From an uncultured Pseudoteredinibacter sp. (lineage in GTDB: Bacteria; Pseudomonadota; Gammaproteobacteria; Pseudomonadales; Cellvibrionaceae), in the NCBI RefSeq assembly GCF_947500695.1, contig NZ_CANMSS010000002.1:558001-622000 (forward strand): a DNA stretch of 64,000 nucleotides. Reading direction: 5' to 3'. Below the pieces are notes generated by a model, which saw only the letters and a program-made list of their open reading frames with translations, ran no database searches and was not told where the DNA came from. Below, in pieces: positions 1 to 9,358 of this stretch. The position numbers and the translations under genes are program-made. Every line of letters starts with the position of its first letter. The stretch's first letter is position 1.

Positions 1-609
1 CGGGTCGATTTTTAACCAATTATTCAGCGTGCTTTCCAGCTCCTTGATGCCGGTCTTCTTTAGAGAGGAGAATAGCTGAGCGCTCACCAAGTCGTCTACT
101 TGGGCTTCTTTAAGATGTTTACGAACTCTTAATAGGGTGTTTTGAGCTGGGCCTTTTTTGAGTTTATCAGCTTTGGTAAGAAGTATATGTACGGGCATTT
201 CACCCTCAACCGCCCAATTCAACATCATGGTGTCAAACTCTTGCATTGGGTGACGAACATCCATCAATAAAACTAAGCCCTTAAGGCATTGTCGCTCTGC
301 TAAGTATTCAGATAAATGCTTCTCCCATTCTTTTTTCATGGCAAGAGGCACTTTTGCAAAGCCATAGCCAGGGAGGTCAACCAAACGTTGTTCTTCGGTA
401 AGTGCAAAGAAATTGATTAGCTGTGTGCGGCCGGGGGTTTTACTCGTGCGAGCAAGCTTGTGATTCTGGCACAAGGTATTAATGGCGCTGGATTTGCCCG
501 CATTTGAGCGGCCGGCGAATGCAACCTCGGCACCGCTGTCGCTAGGACATTGGCGAATACTTGGTGCACTTTGTGTAAAAATAGCGTCGCTGTACTTGAT
601 CTGGCCCAT
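1..609 (-). CDS. engB: Ribosome biogenesis GTPase EngB/YsxC, 3' end outside window
   Basis: The minus-strand frame from ATG at 609 stays open to base 1, giving 203 codons without a stop, so the C-terminus lies outside the window. The protein starts [11 protein letters not shown] and shows the EngB (YihA/YsxC) G-motifs: a P-loop GRSNAGKSS at residues 33-41, a Switch II/G3 region DLPGYGF, and the guanine-specificity motif TKAD. EngB is an essential TrmE-Era-type GTPase that assists assembly of the large ribosomal subunit in the cytoplasm. The P-loop has Ala where many family members have Val, a mild change. It is divergent from the cytochrome c4 gene, an arrangement also common in Pseudomonas relatives. 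About 200 residues is close to full length for the family, so only a few residues should be missing. Confidence 0.95.
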   Translation of the reverse strand, partial: MGQIKYSDAIFTQSAPSIRQCPSDSGAEVAFAGRSNAGKSSAINTLCQNHKLARTSKTPGRTQLINFFALTEEQRLVDLPGYGFAKVPLAMKKEWEKHLSEYLAERQCLKGLVLLMDVRHPMQEFDTMMLNWAVEGEMPVHILLTKADKLKKGPAQNTLLRVRKHLKEAQVDDLVSAQLFSSLKKTGIKELESTLNNWLKIDP

Positions 610-922
610 ATACGGCTGCAAAACCCTTTATAAATAGTGTGTTATCAATGAGTTGTGTATATAATGTCGCGGCTTTGGCCTCGGTGAGGGTGCGCATTGT
701 AGCTTGTCAGCTGCAGGATACCAAGTTGCCACTTTATCGCCATATGACAATGGCAAAGCACCATAGCTAGCTGTTCTTATAGCAACAGCGGTGATAGCTT
801 AGACAAATTACGCACTGTGCGAGCTTGCCGTCTACAATAGGGTCAAGCCATGCCATTGCAGCAGGTTTATAAGTGATAGTCTCGCCTAAGAGGCGATTCA
901 TAACCGGATTACGGATTAGCCA
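610..922. other. Divergent intergenic region between engB and cytochrome c4
   Basis: This 313-base stretch has no credible gene. It must hold the divergent promoters of engB and the cytochrome c4 gene. A plus-strand TATAAT occurs at 660-665 but has no convincing -35 element at the right distance. No clear operator or hairpin was seen. Confidence 0.5.
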
Positions 923-1573
923 ATGAAGAATCTATATAAATACGCCTTAGTATCCATCGCAGCCTTATCTACTGCCAATGTCACCGTCGCGGCAGGTGAT
1001 GCCGCAGCGGGCGAAGCCAAGACTGTTATCTGTGCAGCTTGCCACGGTAAAGATGGCAATAGCGCTGCTCCGAATTTCCCTAAATTGGCTAATTTGGGTG
1101 AAAAATACCTAGTTAAGCAGATGCAAGACATCAAATCTGGCGCTCGACCTGTTTTAGAAATGACAGGCATGTTGGATGCTATGAGTGATCAGGATTTGGC
1201 TGATATCGCGGCTTATTTTAGCAGCAAGAATATGCAGCTAAGTGGCTCTAAAGAGATCGAGGTGCAATTGCAGTCAGGTTTACGTTCTGAAGACCCAATT
1301 GCTTTGGGTGCCAAGGTTTACCGTGCGGGTAATACGGAGTCCGGCACTCCGGCATGTACTGGATGTCATTCTCCACGCGGCCAAGGTAATGCTCCAGCTG
1401 GCTATCCTCGCCTAAGTGGTCAGCACGCTGACTATATCGAAAAGCAGTTAAAGGCTTTCCGCAACGGTGATCGTGTAAACGATGGCGATACTAAAATTAT
1501 GCGCGGTGTTGCTCAGTATATGACTGATGCTGAGATCAAAGCTGTGGCAAACTATATCGCTGGCTTAAACTAA
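923..1573 (+). CDS. Cytochrome c4, di-haem periplasmic electron carrier
   Basis: 216 residues with a Sec signal peptide (MKNLYKYALVSIAALS, cleavage near VAA-GD) and two c-type haem sites: CAACH at residues 37-41 and CTGCH at 145-149. The duplicated class I cytochrome halves and the length fit cytochrome c4, a periplasmic or membrane-associated protein that passes electrons from the bc1 complex to terminal oxidases such as cbb3. Each half carries a Met-containing segment suitable as the sixth haem ligand. The gene is monocistronic, with its own terminator just downstream, and is followed by dsbA, which is relevant to thiol chemistry in the same compartment. The start codon is followed directly by the n-region of the signal peptide. 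Confidence 0.93.
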   Translation: MKNLYKYALVSIAALSTANVTVAAGDAAAGEAKTVICAACHGKDGNSAAPNFPKLANLGEKYLVKQMQDIKSGARPVLEMTGMLDAMSDQDLADIAAYFSSKNMQLSGSKEIEVQLQSGLRSEDPIALGAKVYRAGNTESGTPACTGCHSPRGQGNAPAGYPRLSGQHADYIEKQLKAFRNGDRVNDGDTKIMRGVAQYMTDAEIKAVANYIAGLN

Positions 1574-1592
1574 GATACCCAGCGTTCTTGAG

Positions 1593-1616
1593 AAGGCGGC
1601 TATAGGCCGCCTTTTT
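1593..1616 (+). terminator. Rho-independent terminator after cytochrome c4
   Basis: Perfect 8-bp arms AAGGCGGC (1593-1600) and GCCGCCTT (1606-1613) enclose a 5-base loop and run into a short T tract. It lies 20 bases past the cytochrome c4 stop. Confidence 0.85.
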
Positions 1617-1715
1617 GCTGCCTGTAAGATTTATGGTCTTCAGTTTTTGTTAAGGCCTTGGAACTAGAATCAAATTAGCGGTCTAATGCTATCTATACAG
1701 TTATGGAGAAGAAAT

Positions 1716-2360
1716 ATGCGTGCCATTCTGGCTTTTGCTGCGATGCTGTTTTCCCTGTCGGCTTTTGCTCAATATGAGGCGGGTAAAGACTATATTGAAC
1801 TGGCGGTCCCTCTAAAAACCGGTAGTGATAAAATTCAGGTGGATGAGTACTTTTCGTACAGTTGCGGCCACTGTTTTAAATTTGAGCCTGTAATCACCCA
1901 ATGGAAAAAGGGTTTGGCTGATGATGTGGAGCTGGTACAAACTCCAGTTGCTTGGCAATTAGTGAATAAAGGCCAGCGTGGCTACGCACAGGTTGCTTTG
2001 GCTAAAGCTTTTTATACGGCTAAAGCTCTGAAGGTGTTAGATAAGGTTCATATGCCAATCTTTGATGGCATCTTTGTTAATCAGAAAAATATGTCTGATG
2101 AAGATGAACTGAAAGCTATATTCGAGCAGCATGGTGTAGACCCTAAGAAATTTGAAAAAATATTCAACTCCTTTGGAGTAAATACTCAGGTTCGCGTCGC
2201 CCATTCTCGCTCTCGTGGCGCGAAAATTTCTGGTACTCCAGAGATTGTGGTTGACGGTCGTTACGTTGTAAGTGCTCGTAAGGCGGGTGGTCAGGCCAAT
2301 ATGCTTAAGATCACAGACTTCCTGGTCAATAAAATTCGCCAAGAAAAAGCCGCTAAGTAA
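1716..2360 (+). CDS. dsbA: Thiol:disulfide interchange protein DsbA
   Basis: Periplasmic thioredoxin-fold oxidase that introduces disulfides into exported proteins and is re-oxidised by DsbB. The active site CGHC is at residues 50-53, and a cis-Pro loop SGTPEIVV lies near residue 178. The start at 1716 is preferred over an upstream in-frame ATG at 1686, because GGAGAAGAA lies at the right distance and the product then begins with a clean signal peptide (MRAILAFAAMLFSLSAFA). The mature protein is about 195 residues, typical for DsbA. Helix content between the CxxC and the cis-Pro matches the inserted helical domain. Monocistronic, downstream of the cytochrome c4 terminator. Confidence 0.94.
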   Translation: MRAILAFAAMLFSLSAFAQYEAGKDYIELAVPLKTGSDKIQVDEYFSYSCGHCFKFEPVITQWKKGLADDVELVQTPVAWQLVNKGQRGYAQVALAKAFYTAKALKVLDKVHMPIFDGIFVNQKNMSDEDELKAIFEQHGVDPKKFEKIFNSFGVNTQVRVAHSRSRGAKISGTPEIVVDGRYVVSARKAGGQANMLKITDFLVNKIRQEKAAK

Positions 2361-2597
2361 AGCCGCTTTTTAACAGTTGCTGTCGGTCGCTTTTGGGCTG
2401 GCAGCAATGATTCTTTCTAATTTCTATATCTACTCTGTTTCTGGGGCTTTAATTCACAGGGGCAAGTTAGTCTTCATCAACACCCATCAGCTATTTTCCT
2501 CAGCTTCCCTTGCTCAATCTTTCCTGCGATCAGCCGCTATCTATGCCTATAAGGGCGTCTATACTTTTTAAATGGATCAATAGGCCACGGCAAGCAG

Positions 2598-4367
2598 ATG
2601 ACAAGCAGCGATCAAGACTGGAAAGAGAAGTATCTAAATCTAATCGACTCCAATGAGCGTCAAAAAAAGCGTTTTGACGAGCAGCAAGACAGCTTGAAAA
2701 AAGCTTTGGGCCGTTTGAGTGTTGCTGCAACAGGGTTAGATGAAGAGCTTGATAAGCGCTTGGATGATTTACGCCGCCAGCTGAGAAGCTCTCAACCTAA
2801 GCCGCTTGGCCCATTACTCAGCCGCTTGGATTCCAGTGTAGTGGCATATGATGCACGGCGTGATCAGCGGGCGGGTGTTAGCCTTGAGGCTTTAAAGGGC
2901 ATTAGTGAGCAGCTGCAATCGATCTCGAGGGATAAGTCAGCTGATAAAGGCTTGAAACGATTTCGCCGTGAGCTGAAATCGCGGGTAGAGCAACAGCATC
3001 AATATTCCGCCATGCTGACGGAGCTTGCCGACCTGCAAAGCTTGGTGATTGAAAGTGTGGCGCTAGGCCCCGGTAGCTTTTGGGATAAGCTTAAAAACAA
3101 ACGACAAATCGCTCCGGTTGAAGAGGGTGTTCAAGAAGAGTCTGAGGGTTTGGATCAGCAGCGGCCTGTAGAGTTGTCGAATGCCGATGAAGATGCGCTT
3201 GATGAGCAGCCCTTAGTTGCAGAGCTTCAACAAGAAGAGCTAGAAGGGCAATTTTTAAGCCGTGTAGAAATCGAGGCTGAGTTAGAGGCAAGTTTAGAGA
3301 GGCCCAGGCATGAGCCTGCGTTTAGCCGAATCTCCAATCATATCACCCGAGTGCTAACAGAGTTGTTGGATGGCTTGCAGCCGGAGCCTTGTGTGGCGGC
3401 CAAAGCTCTACGCGCTCAGAATCGAATCGCCAGGGGCTTAAACTGGTATGAGTTAGTGCCCACCTTAGAGGACATTCGTGACTTAATTATGCAGGCGTTT
3501 TTGGCTGCAGAGTTAAATTTCGAAAATTACCTGTCGCAACTCAATGGCGAGCTGGCTTTACTCGGTGAGTCCTTAGGGGTGGCGCTTGAGACTCAACAGC
3601 AGCAAGGTGATGCGCAAAATAGTTTGCAAGAAACACTTAATAATGAAATCGATACCATCGAAAAAACGGTACAAAGCGCCGAAAGTGTTGATGAATTAAA
3701 AGGAATGCTTAACGCCAATATTGCTACGCTGCGCGGCGCACTTAGCCAGCACAGTGAAAGTGAGCAAGGTGAAGGTTTGTTGGGGCAGATGCGCAAGCTC
3801 TTAGGACAGGTTAAAGACCTAGAAGATGAGGCCCAGCAACATGAGCAGGCCCTGCGCGAAGAGCGTGAGAAAGCTCATAGTGATTCTTTAACGGGTTTAC
3901 CAAACCGCGAAGCTTATTTGCAGCGAGCGGCCGAAGAGATAGAACGCTGTAAGCGCTATGGCCATGGCCTGGTGTTGGCGGTGTGTGATATCGATCACTT
4001 TAAATCCTTCAACGATAATTATGGCCATCAGGTCGGAGATCGGGTTTTAAAGTTGGTCGCAAGATCCATTAATCAGCGCTTGCGACAAGTTGATTTTATG
4101 GCCCGCTATGGGGGTGAGGAATTTGTTATCTTGTTGCCAGAAACTGATGAGCCCGGGGCGCTTAATCTGCTGAATGAAATCCGAGAGATGATCGCTGCCG
4201 CGCCACTACGATTTCGTGATGAGCCAGTACGGCTAACGGTGTCCTTCGGGCTTTCTGCATTTACTACGGAAGATGATCTCGACAGCGTTTTCTCGCGTGC
4301 TGATAAAGCCCTCTATCAAGCTAAAAATGACGGTCGCAATAAATGTTGCGTGATAAGTCAAAGCTAG
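2598..4367 (+). CDS. Diguanylate cyclase with long helical N-terminal region
   Basis: 589 residues. The C-terminal ~165 residues form a GGDEF domain that makes the second messenger c-di-GMP from two GTP. It starts with the usual DSLTGLPNREAYLQR and has GGEEF at residues 505-509, with an RQVD inhibitory-site motif (RxxD) exactly five residues ahead, so product feedback inhibition is expected. The first ~420 residues are highly charged, helical and Gln/Glu-rich with no membrane segments or known sensor domain. A similar layout (soluble helical region plus GGDEF) occurs downstream of dsbA in Pseudomonas. The trigger of the cyclase is not evident. The 237 bases upstream hold no convincing gene. 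Confidence 0.9.
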   Translation: MTSSDQDWKEKYLNLIDSNERQKKRFDEQQDSLKKALGRLSVAATGLDEELDKRLDDLRRQLRSSQPKPLGPLLSRLDSSVVAYDARRDQRAGVSLEALKGISEQLQSISRDKSADKGLKRFRRELKSRVEQQHQYSAMLTELADLQSLVIESVALGPGSFWDKLKNKRQIAPVEEGVQEESEGLDQQRPVELSNADEDALDEQPLVAELQQEELEGQFLSRVEIEAELEASLERPRHEPAFSRISNHITRVLTELLDGLQPEPCVAAKALRAQNRIARGLNWYELVPTLEDIRDLIMQAFLAAELNFENYLSQLNGELALLGESLGVALETQQQQGDAQNSLQETLNNEIDTIEKTVQSAESVDELKGMLNANIATLRGALSQHSESEQGEGLLGQMRKLLGQVKDLEDEAQQHEQALREEREKAHSDSLTGLPNREAYLQRAAEEIERCKRYGHGLVLAVCDIDHFKSFNDNYGHQVGDRVLKLVARSINQRLRQVDFMARYGGEEFVILLPETDEPGALNLLNEIREMIAAAPLRFRDEPVRLTVSFGLSAFTTEDDLDSVFSRADKALYQAKNDGRNKCCVISQS

Positions 4368-4437
4368 GCTAAACAGCCCCCTGGGTTTTCGGTATGGTGT
4401 GCCTATTAACAATAATAAGTACAGCTTGGAAACCCAT

Positions 4438-6219
4438 ATGATCAGTTTTAAATCTCGAATTGCTGTTATCACAGGTGCTGCATCTGGAATCGGGCGCGCC
4501 CTGAGTTTAGCGCTGGCTAAAGAAGGCGCTAGATTGGCTTTGGCCGATATTAATCAAGATGATCTCGCTGCTGTTGCCGAGGAGGCACGCAATGCGGGTG
4601 CCGAGGCTGTCGAGCATTGGTCGCTGGATGTATCGGATGAACAAGCTTGGCAAGGCTTTGCTCAAGAGGTAGAGCAACAGCTGGGAATGGCAGATTTGCA
4701 GTTTAATAATGCTGGTATTGCCCGTATGGGCCGGTTTGAACATACTGACTCTGAAGCTTTTCAAAAAGTTGTTGATGTTAACTTTTGGGGTGTTGTATAT
4801 GGAACTCGAGCTTTTCTACCCCAGATAAAACTGCGCCAAGGGGTGTTCGTAAATATCTCTAGCCTGTTCGGGCTTATTGGAATGCCGGGCAATACTCATT
4901 ATTGCGCGAGTAAGTTTGCGGTGCGTGGTTTTAATGAATCTATCCGACAAGAGTTTTCCGACTTTGGTGTGCATGTAACCAGCGTTCACCCGGGTGGTGT
5001 ACATACAAATATTGCCAACAGTGCAGAGTTTGATGAGGGCGCAGAGGATCGTGAGGCTCTTTTAAAGCGAAGCAATGAAAAACACTTAGTTATGCCACCT
5101 GCTAAGGCCGCAGAAATCATCCTTAGCGGGGTGCGTAAGCGCAAGCATAGAGTGTTGGTAGGTAACGATGCGAAGCTATTATCCTTCTTCCAGCGTTTAA
5201 TGCCTGCTTCCTACCCTAAAATTATTGCTCGTTTCTTAAAAGATGACGAATCTCCAAAACTAGATCCGGGCCCTATTCAAGCTCGCTTACAGTCGCCTTC
5301 ATGGCGATCGCGATTCTTTAGTTGGACGATTCGTAAAAATTTTAAAGCAAAATTCGCAGATACGAGTAAGCCATGGGAGCCTGAGCGCATTCGCGCGGCG
5401 GTCGAAAAAACCAGCCGCTCTAAGGCTATGCCTAATGTGCTTTGTGAAGATGTTGAGTTGCCTGCTAATGAAGCAGGGGGCCGGGTAAAAGGGCAGTGGC
5501 AGAAACCTAAGTCCGCTAGCTGCTCCCATACTGTGCTCTACTTGCATGGCGGAGGCTATGTTTTTTGTTCGATTAAGACCCATGCCAATATGACTAGGGC
5601 TTGGGCAGAACAGGCTGGAGCGCAGGTCTTTAGTGTGGACTATCGCTTGGCTCCAGAGCACCCATACCCCGCGGCTTTAGATGATGCGCTTGCCGCGTAT
5701 CAGTATTTATTGGATGAAGGTATCAAGCCAGAATCAATTGTTATCTCAGGAGATTCTGCTGGGGGTGGTTTAAGTGCTGCGCTGCTATTAAAGATAAAAG
5801 AGTTAGGCTTAGCCATGCCTGCGGCCGCATTGTTGTTATCACCATGGACCGATTTGGCCGGTACAGGAGCTAGCATGCAAGCGAATAGCGATGCCTGTGC
5901 TTTTTTCACTGGCGATATGATTCGAAACGGTGCGGATCATTATGTTGGTGACGAAGATAAGCAAAACCCGATGATCTCTCCTTTGTACGGCGATTTAAAT
6001 GGCCTACCGCCAATTCGTATTTATGTTGGTAGTACAGAGGTATTGGAAGATGACTCCTTACGCTTTTTTGCAAAAGCCCAAGATGCTGGTGTTGATGCCG
6101 AGCTACGTGTTTGGAATGATCAACCCCATGTTTGGCCGGTTTTCTATCCATTTTTTCCAGAGGCAAAAATTACCGTTGCTGAAATGGCTGAATTTAGTCA
6201 GCAACAAACAAGCAGCTAG
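4438..6219 (+). CDS. SDR oxidoreductase fused to HSL-type alpha/beta hydrolase
   Basis: 593 residues holding two complete enzymes. Residues 1-~270 are a classical short-chain dehydrogenase: TGAASGIG at 12-19 binds NAD(P), NNAG at 90-93, and catalytic YxxxK at 155-159. Residues ~350-593 are a hormone-sensitive-lipase-family (alpha/beta hydrolase fold 3) esterase: oxyanion HGGG at 370-373, nucleophile Ser440 in GDSAGGG, probable acid Glu534 in EVLEDDS, and His564. The fusion suggests coupled ester hydrolysis and alcohol/ketone redox on one lipophilic substrate, but the substrate is unknown. The ATG at 4438 is chosen; a GTG at 4399 is in frame but would add an unrelated 13-residue leader. No stop or frameshift lies between the domains. 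Confidence 0.88.
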   Translation: MISFKSRIAVITGAASGIGRALSLALAKEGARLALADINQDDLAAVAEEARNAGAEAVEHWSLDVSDEQAWQGFAQEVEQQLGMADLQFNNAGIARMGRFEHTDSEAFQKVVDVNFWGVVYGTRAFLPQIKLRQGVFVNISSLFGLIGMPGNTHYCASKFAVRGFNESIRQEFSDFGVHVTSVHPGGVHTNIANSAEFDEGAEDREALLKRSNEKHLVMPPAKAAEIILSGVRKRKHRVLVGNDAKLLSFFQRLMPASYPKIIARFLKDDESPKLDPGPIQARLQSPSWRSRFFSWTIRKNFKAKFADTSKPWEPERIRAAVEKTSRSKAMPNVLCEDVELPANEAGGRVKGQWQKPKSASCSHTVLYLHGGGYVFCSIKTHANMTRAWAEQAGAQVFSVDYRLAPEHPYPAALDDALAAYQYLLDEGIKPESIVISGDSAGGGLSAALLLKIKELGLAMPAAALLLSPWTDLAGTGASMQANSDACAFFTGDMIRNGADHYVGDEDKQNPMISPLYGDLNGLPPIRIYVGSTEVLEDDSLRFFAKAQDAGVDAELRVWNDQPHVWPVFYPFFPEAKITVAEMAEFSQQQTSS

Positions 6220-6250
6220 ATATTAGCTACACAGGCAGGAGCTAAAAGGC

Positions 6251-6982
6251 ATGGCAAAGATATATATCACTGGCGCATCTTCAGGTCTGGGCTGGTATAT
6301 GGCCCTAGAATTCGCCAAAAGAGGTCATCAGTTGGCTCTTTCCGCTCGCCGTCTGGATAAGCTGAATGAGCTGGCTGAGCTGATAAAGACGCAGTCTGAT
6401 GTCTCTGTACACTGCTACGCACTGGATGTTTGTGATGAAGCGGCTCAACAGGCCATTTTACAGCAGGCGAAAAATGATCTCGCTGGGCTAGATATTATTA
6501 TTGCTAATGCGGGTATCGGTGAAAGTGCTCCAATTGGTAAAGGTAGCTTCGATAGCGTGCGTGCCACTATAGAAGTGAATGTTATTGGGGCTTTTGCAAC
6601 GCTCCATCACGGTGTGGCGCTGTTGAGAGAAGACGGGGGCGGTCAATTAGTGGCCATTAGCTCAGTTGCTGGCGAGCGTGGCTTGCCTGGCGCGGCTGAC
6701 TATTGTGCTTCTAAAGCAGCCTTAACGAGTTACACAGAAAGCCTGCGTTTAGAGTGTTGGAACGAAAACATAGATGTGACTTTGTTAAAACCAGGCTATA
6801 TCGATACCCCAATTAACCAAGGGGCAGCAAGTCGCCCCTTTTTAGTAGGCCCCGAAGACGGCGCGAAGGCTCTAGTCGATGCTATCGAGAGCAAGTGTAA
6901 GCGTCGCTTTATTCCGAGTTGGCCATGGTTTATCGTCGCTCGCTTCTTGCGCTGGCTTCCGGGTAGGCTGCTTGCTAAGTAG
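6251..6982 (+). CDS. Short-chain dehydrogenase/reductase
   Basis: 243 residues, the usual length for a classical SDR. TGASSGLG near the N-terminus binds the cofactor, NAG lies near residue 90 and the catalytic YCASK is central, with a conserved Ser about 13 residues before it (ISSVAGERG). A C-terminal basic, aromatic segment (SWPWFIVARFLRWLPG) may bind the membrane, as in SDRs acting on lipid substrates. It lies 31 bases after the SDR-hydrolase fusion, with an AGGAG Shine-Dalgarno, so the two are probably co-transcribed. The substrate cannot be read from sequence. Confidence 0.88.
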   Translation: MAKIYITGASSGLGWYMALEFAKRGHQLALSARRLDKLNELAELIKTQSDVSVHCYALDVCDEAAQQAILQQAKNDLAGLDIIIANAGIGESAPIGKGSFDSVRATIEVNVIGAFATLHHGVALLREDGGGQLVAISSVAGERGLPGAADYCASKAALTSYTESLRLECWNENIDVTLLKPGYIDTPINQGAASRPFLVGPEDGAKALVDAIESKCKRRFIPSWPWFIVARFLRWLPGRLLAK

Positions 6983-7255
6983 GCTGCACAATAACTGTAC
7001 TATTGAAGCCGTTTAACCCCTGATTTTACCCGCTTGGAAGGCTTTGTTGCTCACAGTGAACTTTCCATCAATTCAATACCTAATAGCTATGGCGTAGAAG
7101 CCCTCAAAAGCCGAGTTGGGGAGTCACGCCGCGGATGCATTTAGGGTATACTCTCGCCCTTTGACTAATCGCCCTAAAAATGGCCTATCTAGGCCTCTAA
7201 ATACACCGCTGTGGGTTAAAGTGGCCCCTAGTGTAGTAAGAAGCGACAATTACCT

Positions 7256-9352
7256 ATGAAAAAACATGTTTCATTGCTAGCGGCGTCTATTATTGCCCTG
7301 AGTGGCTGCGCCCATAATGATGATAAGCAAAGCCCGTTCTCGTTTGATCGAATTTTGCAGTCAGATGAGCCCTACGTGGCTGAAGAGGCCCCGAAAGTAG
7401 AGGTTCAGGATGAGGAAAAGAAAGAATCTCAGGCAACAATTTATAAGGGGAATGATCGACAGCTGAAGTTTCCCTCAGCACGCTCAGCTATTCGATTAGA
7501 TGGTCAAGCTGTGCAGATGAATTTCGAGGGTGCTCCTTTGGTTGATGTTGTGCACGCTATTTTGGGTGACACATTAAAGCTAGATTACGTGATAGAGCAC
7601 CCCATCAAGGGCAAGATTACTCTTCGGACTCGTAGTCCAATACCCAGAGACCAACTGTTAGAAGTTCTAGAATCGCTATTGCAAGCCAATGGTGTCTTGA
7701 TGGTGCGTGATCCAAATGATCGTTACTTCGTTTCTGCCTCTAAAGCACTGCAAACTATGGTTCCGCAGTTTGAAAGCCATAACAGCAAAGGTGCTGGTTA
7801 CTCCACTACAGTAATTCCGTTACAAAATATTGGCGCCGCTGAAATGGCAGATATTCTTAAGCCAGTAGCGGGTGATAAGGCCTTTGTTCGAATCGACTCA
7901 GCTCGCAACATACTCATTATGGCAGGCACCCGTGTTCAAATGTCCGGCTGGTTAGATATTATCAGTTCTTTCGATATTGATACGCTTAAAGGCATGTCGG
8001 TTGGTGTTTTCCCGATTGAGTATGCCGACCCTGCTGAGATTGAAGCGGCCTTGGGTCAGATTATTGCAAGTACAGGGGAAACTGCGAAGAGTCCTTCCGA
8101 GCTAATAAAGTTAATACCGCTAGAGCGCCTAGGTAGTTTATTGGTTATTACCCCTAGGGCTAAGTTGCTGGAAAAGGTAGAAACTTGGATTAAGCGTTTA
8201 GACAAATTACCTGATAGTGGGGCGGAGCCTCAGCTGTATGTTTACCCTGTGCAAAATGGAACCGCCAGCCATATAGCAGAGCTATTGGGGCAATTGTTTG
8301 GGGGTGGCTCGAGCCCATCTAGTCGCTCTGGTGTGGCACCAGGTTCTAATCGTCAATCGGTAAGTGATTCTGCGAACAAAAGCGGTAGTAATCAAAATCA
8401 GCAAAACAAGACAGCCAATAAAAGTAGAAATGGAAGCTCTAGTGTATCCATCGCAGGCGATGTCAAAGTGGTGGCCGATGAAGATAATAATGCACTACTT
8501 ATTTATGCGACTAGCAATGAGTATCGAAAAATCGAAAAGGCTTTATTAAAGCTCGATGTATCTCCTGCGCAGATAATGGTTGAGGCCAGTATTATCGAAG
8601 TAACTCTAAATGACTCATTGGAGTATGGCTTAGAGTGGTCATTTAGTGGTGGTTTAGGTGGTGGAGATACGGGCTTAGGTAGTTTGGCAAATTCCAAAAA
8701 TGCGCCAGCTGTTTCCCGTCCGGGGTTTTCATACTCGCTGGTGAATGCAACCGGGGACATTAAGGCTGTTCTAAATGCCTTGGCTTCCGATTCTTTGCTA
8801 AATGTAATCTCGACACCTTCGATCATGGTGCTTGATAACAATGAAGCTTCTATCAAAGTGGGTAGTCAAACCCCGGTTCAAACAGGAAGCTCAACGACTT
8901 CAAACGGAATTGTTACAAGCAATATTGAATTTAAAGATACTGGTGTCGACCTGACTGTTACACCATCAGTAAATGCTGGTGGCATGGTGACTATGGATGT
9001 TACTCAAAAAGTAACAGATGTTGGCGCCCAGGATGAAGTTTCCGGTCAGAGAAGTTTTCAAACCCGTGAGTTTCAAACTCGAATAGCCATTCGCTCGGGA
9101 GAGTCCGTTGTGTTGGGCGGCTTGATCAGAGAAAACAAAACTAACGGCTCAAGTGGTGTTCCAGGTCTACATAGCATCCCCGTTGTGGGTGCTTTATTTG
9201 GTAAAAAATCAACTACATCGGTGAAAACAGAATTGCTGGTTATTCTGACTCCGCGTGTTTTATTTAACGAACAGGATATGCGCGACATCAGCCGCGAGAT
9301 GCGTGCGCGTATTAGTGATTTAACATTATTGGAAGGTAACCCTTCAAAATAA
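7256..9352 (+). CDS. gspD: Type II secretion outer-membrane secretin GspD, lipoprotein form
   Basis: 698 residues. A lipobox (ALSGC, Cys near residue 17) marks it as a lipoprotein, unlike most GspD but like the Xanthomonas XpsD type; the lipid may replace a pilotin. Domains in order: N0 near 85-150, N1 ~175-240, N2 ~245-320, N3 ~325-430 interrupted by a Ser/Asn/Gly-rich insert (~345-395), and a secretin channel ~435-685. The channel has the VPGLHSIPVVGALF motif and the closing LLVILTPRV. Secretins form the gated pore for folded exoproteins. No gspC or gspE-M genes flank it; the rest of the machinery must be elsewhere. Two small export-related genes follow within a few bases, then a glycan export operon. 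Confidence 0.92.
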   Translation: MKKHVSLLAASIIALSGCAHNDDKQSPFSFDRILQSDEPYVAEEAPKVEVQDEEKKESQATIYKGNDRQLKFPSARSAIRLDGQAVQMNFEGAPLVDVVHAILGDTLKLDYVIEHPIKGKITLRTRSPIPRDQLLEVLESLLQANGVLMVRDPNDRYFVSASKALQTMVPQFESHNSKGAGYSTTVIPLQNIGAAEMADILKPVAGDKAFVRIDSARNILIMAGTRVQMSGWLDIISSFDIDTLKGMSVGVFPIEYADPAEIEAALGQIIASTGETAKSPSELIKLIPLERLGSLLVITPRAKLLEKVETWIKRLDKLPDSGAEPQLYVYPVQNGTASHIAELLGQLFGGGSSPSSRSGVAPGSNRQSVSDSANKSGSNQNQQNKTANKSRNGSSSVSIAGDVKVVADEDNNALLIYATSNEYRKIEKALLKLDVSPAQIMVEASIIEVTLNDSLEYGLEWSFSGGLGGGDTGLGSLANSKNAPAVSRPGFSYSLVNATGDIKAVLNALASDSLLNVISTPSIMVLDNNEASIKVGSQTPVQTGSSTTSNGIVTSNIEFKDTGVDLTVTPSVNAGGMVTMDVTQKVTDVGAQDEVSGQRSFQTREFQTRIAIRSGESVVLGGLIRENKTNGSSGVPGLHSIPVVGALFGKKSTTSVKTELLVILTPRVLFNEQDMRDISREMRARISDLTLLEGNPSK

Positions 9353-9358
9353 GGACAA

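Noticed and set aside
2377-2571. Open frame of 64 codons between dsbA and the diguanylate cyclase
   Set aside because: No ribosome-binding site and no recognisable domain; it is a chance frame in a 237-base intergenic region. A tiny membrane-like N-terminus is not enough support.
7708-7735. TGATCC within gspD followed by CGTT, resembling an ECF promoter
   Set aside because: The spacing is far too short for a -10 element and it is inside a coding region.
8297-8450. Low-complexity Ser/Asn/Gly stretch in gspD as a possible repeat element
   Set aside because: It is in frame and matches the variable N3-domain loop found in many secretins; not a separate repeat.
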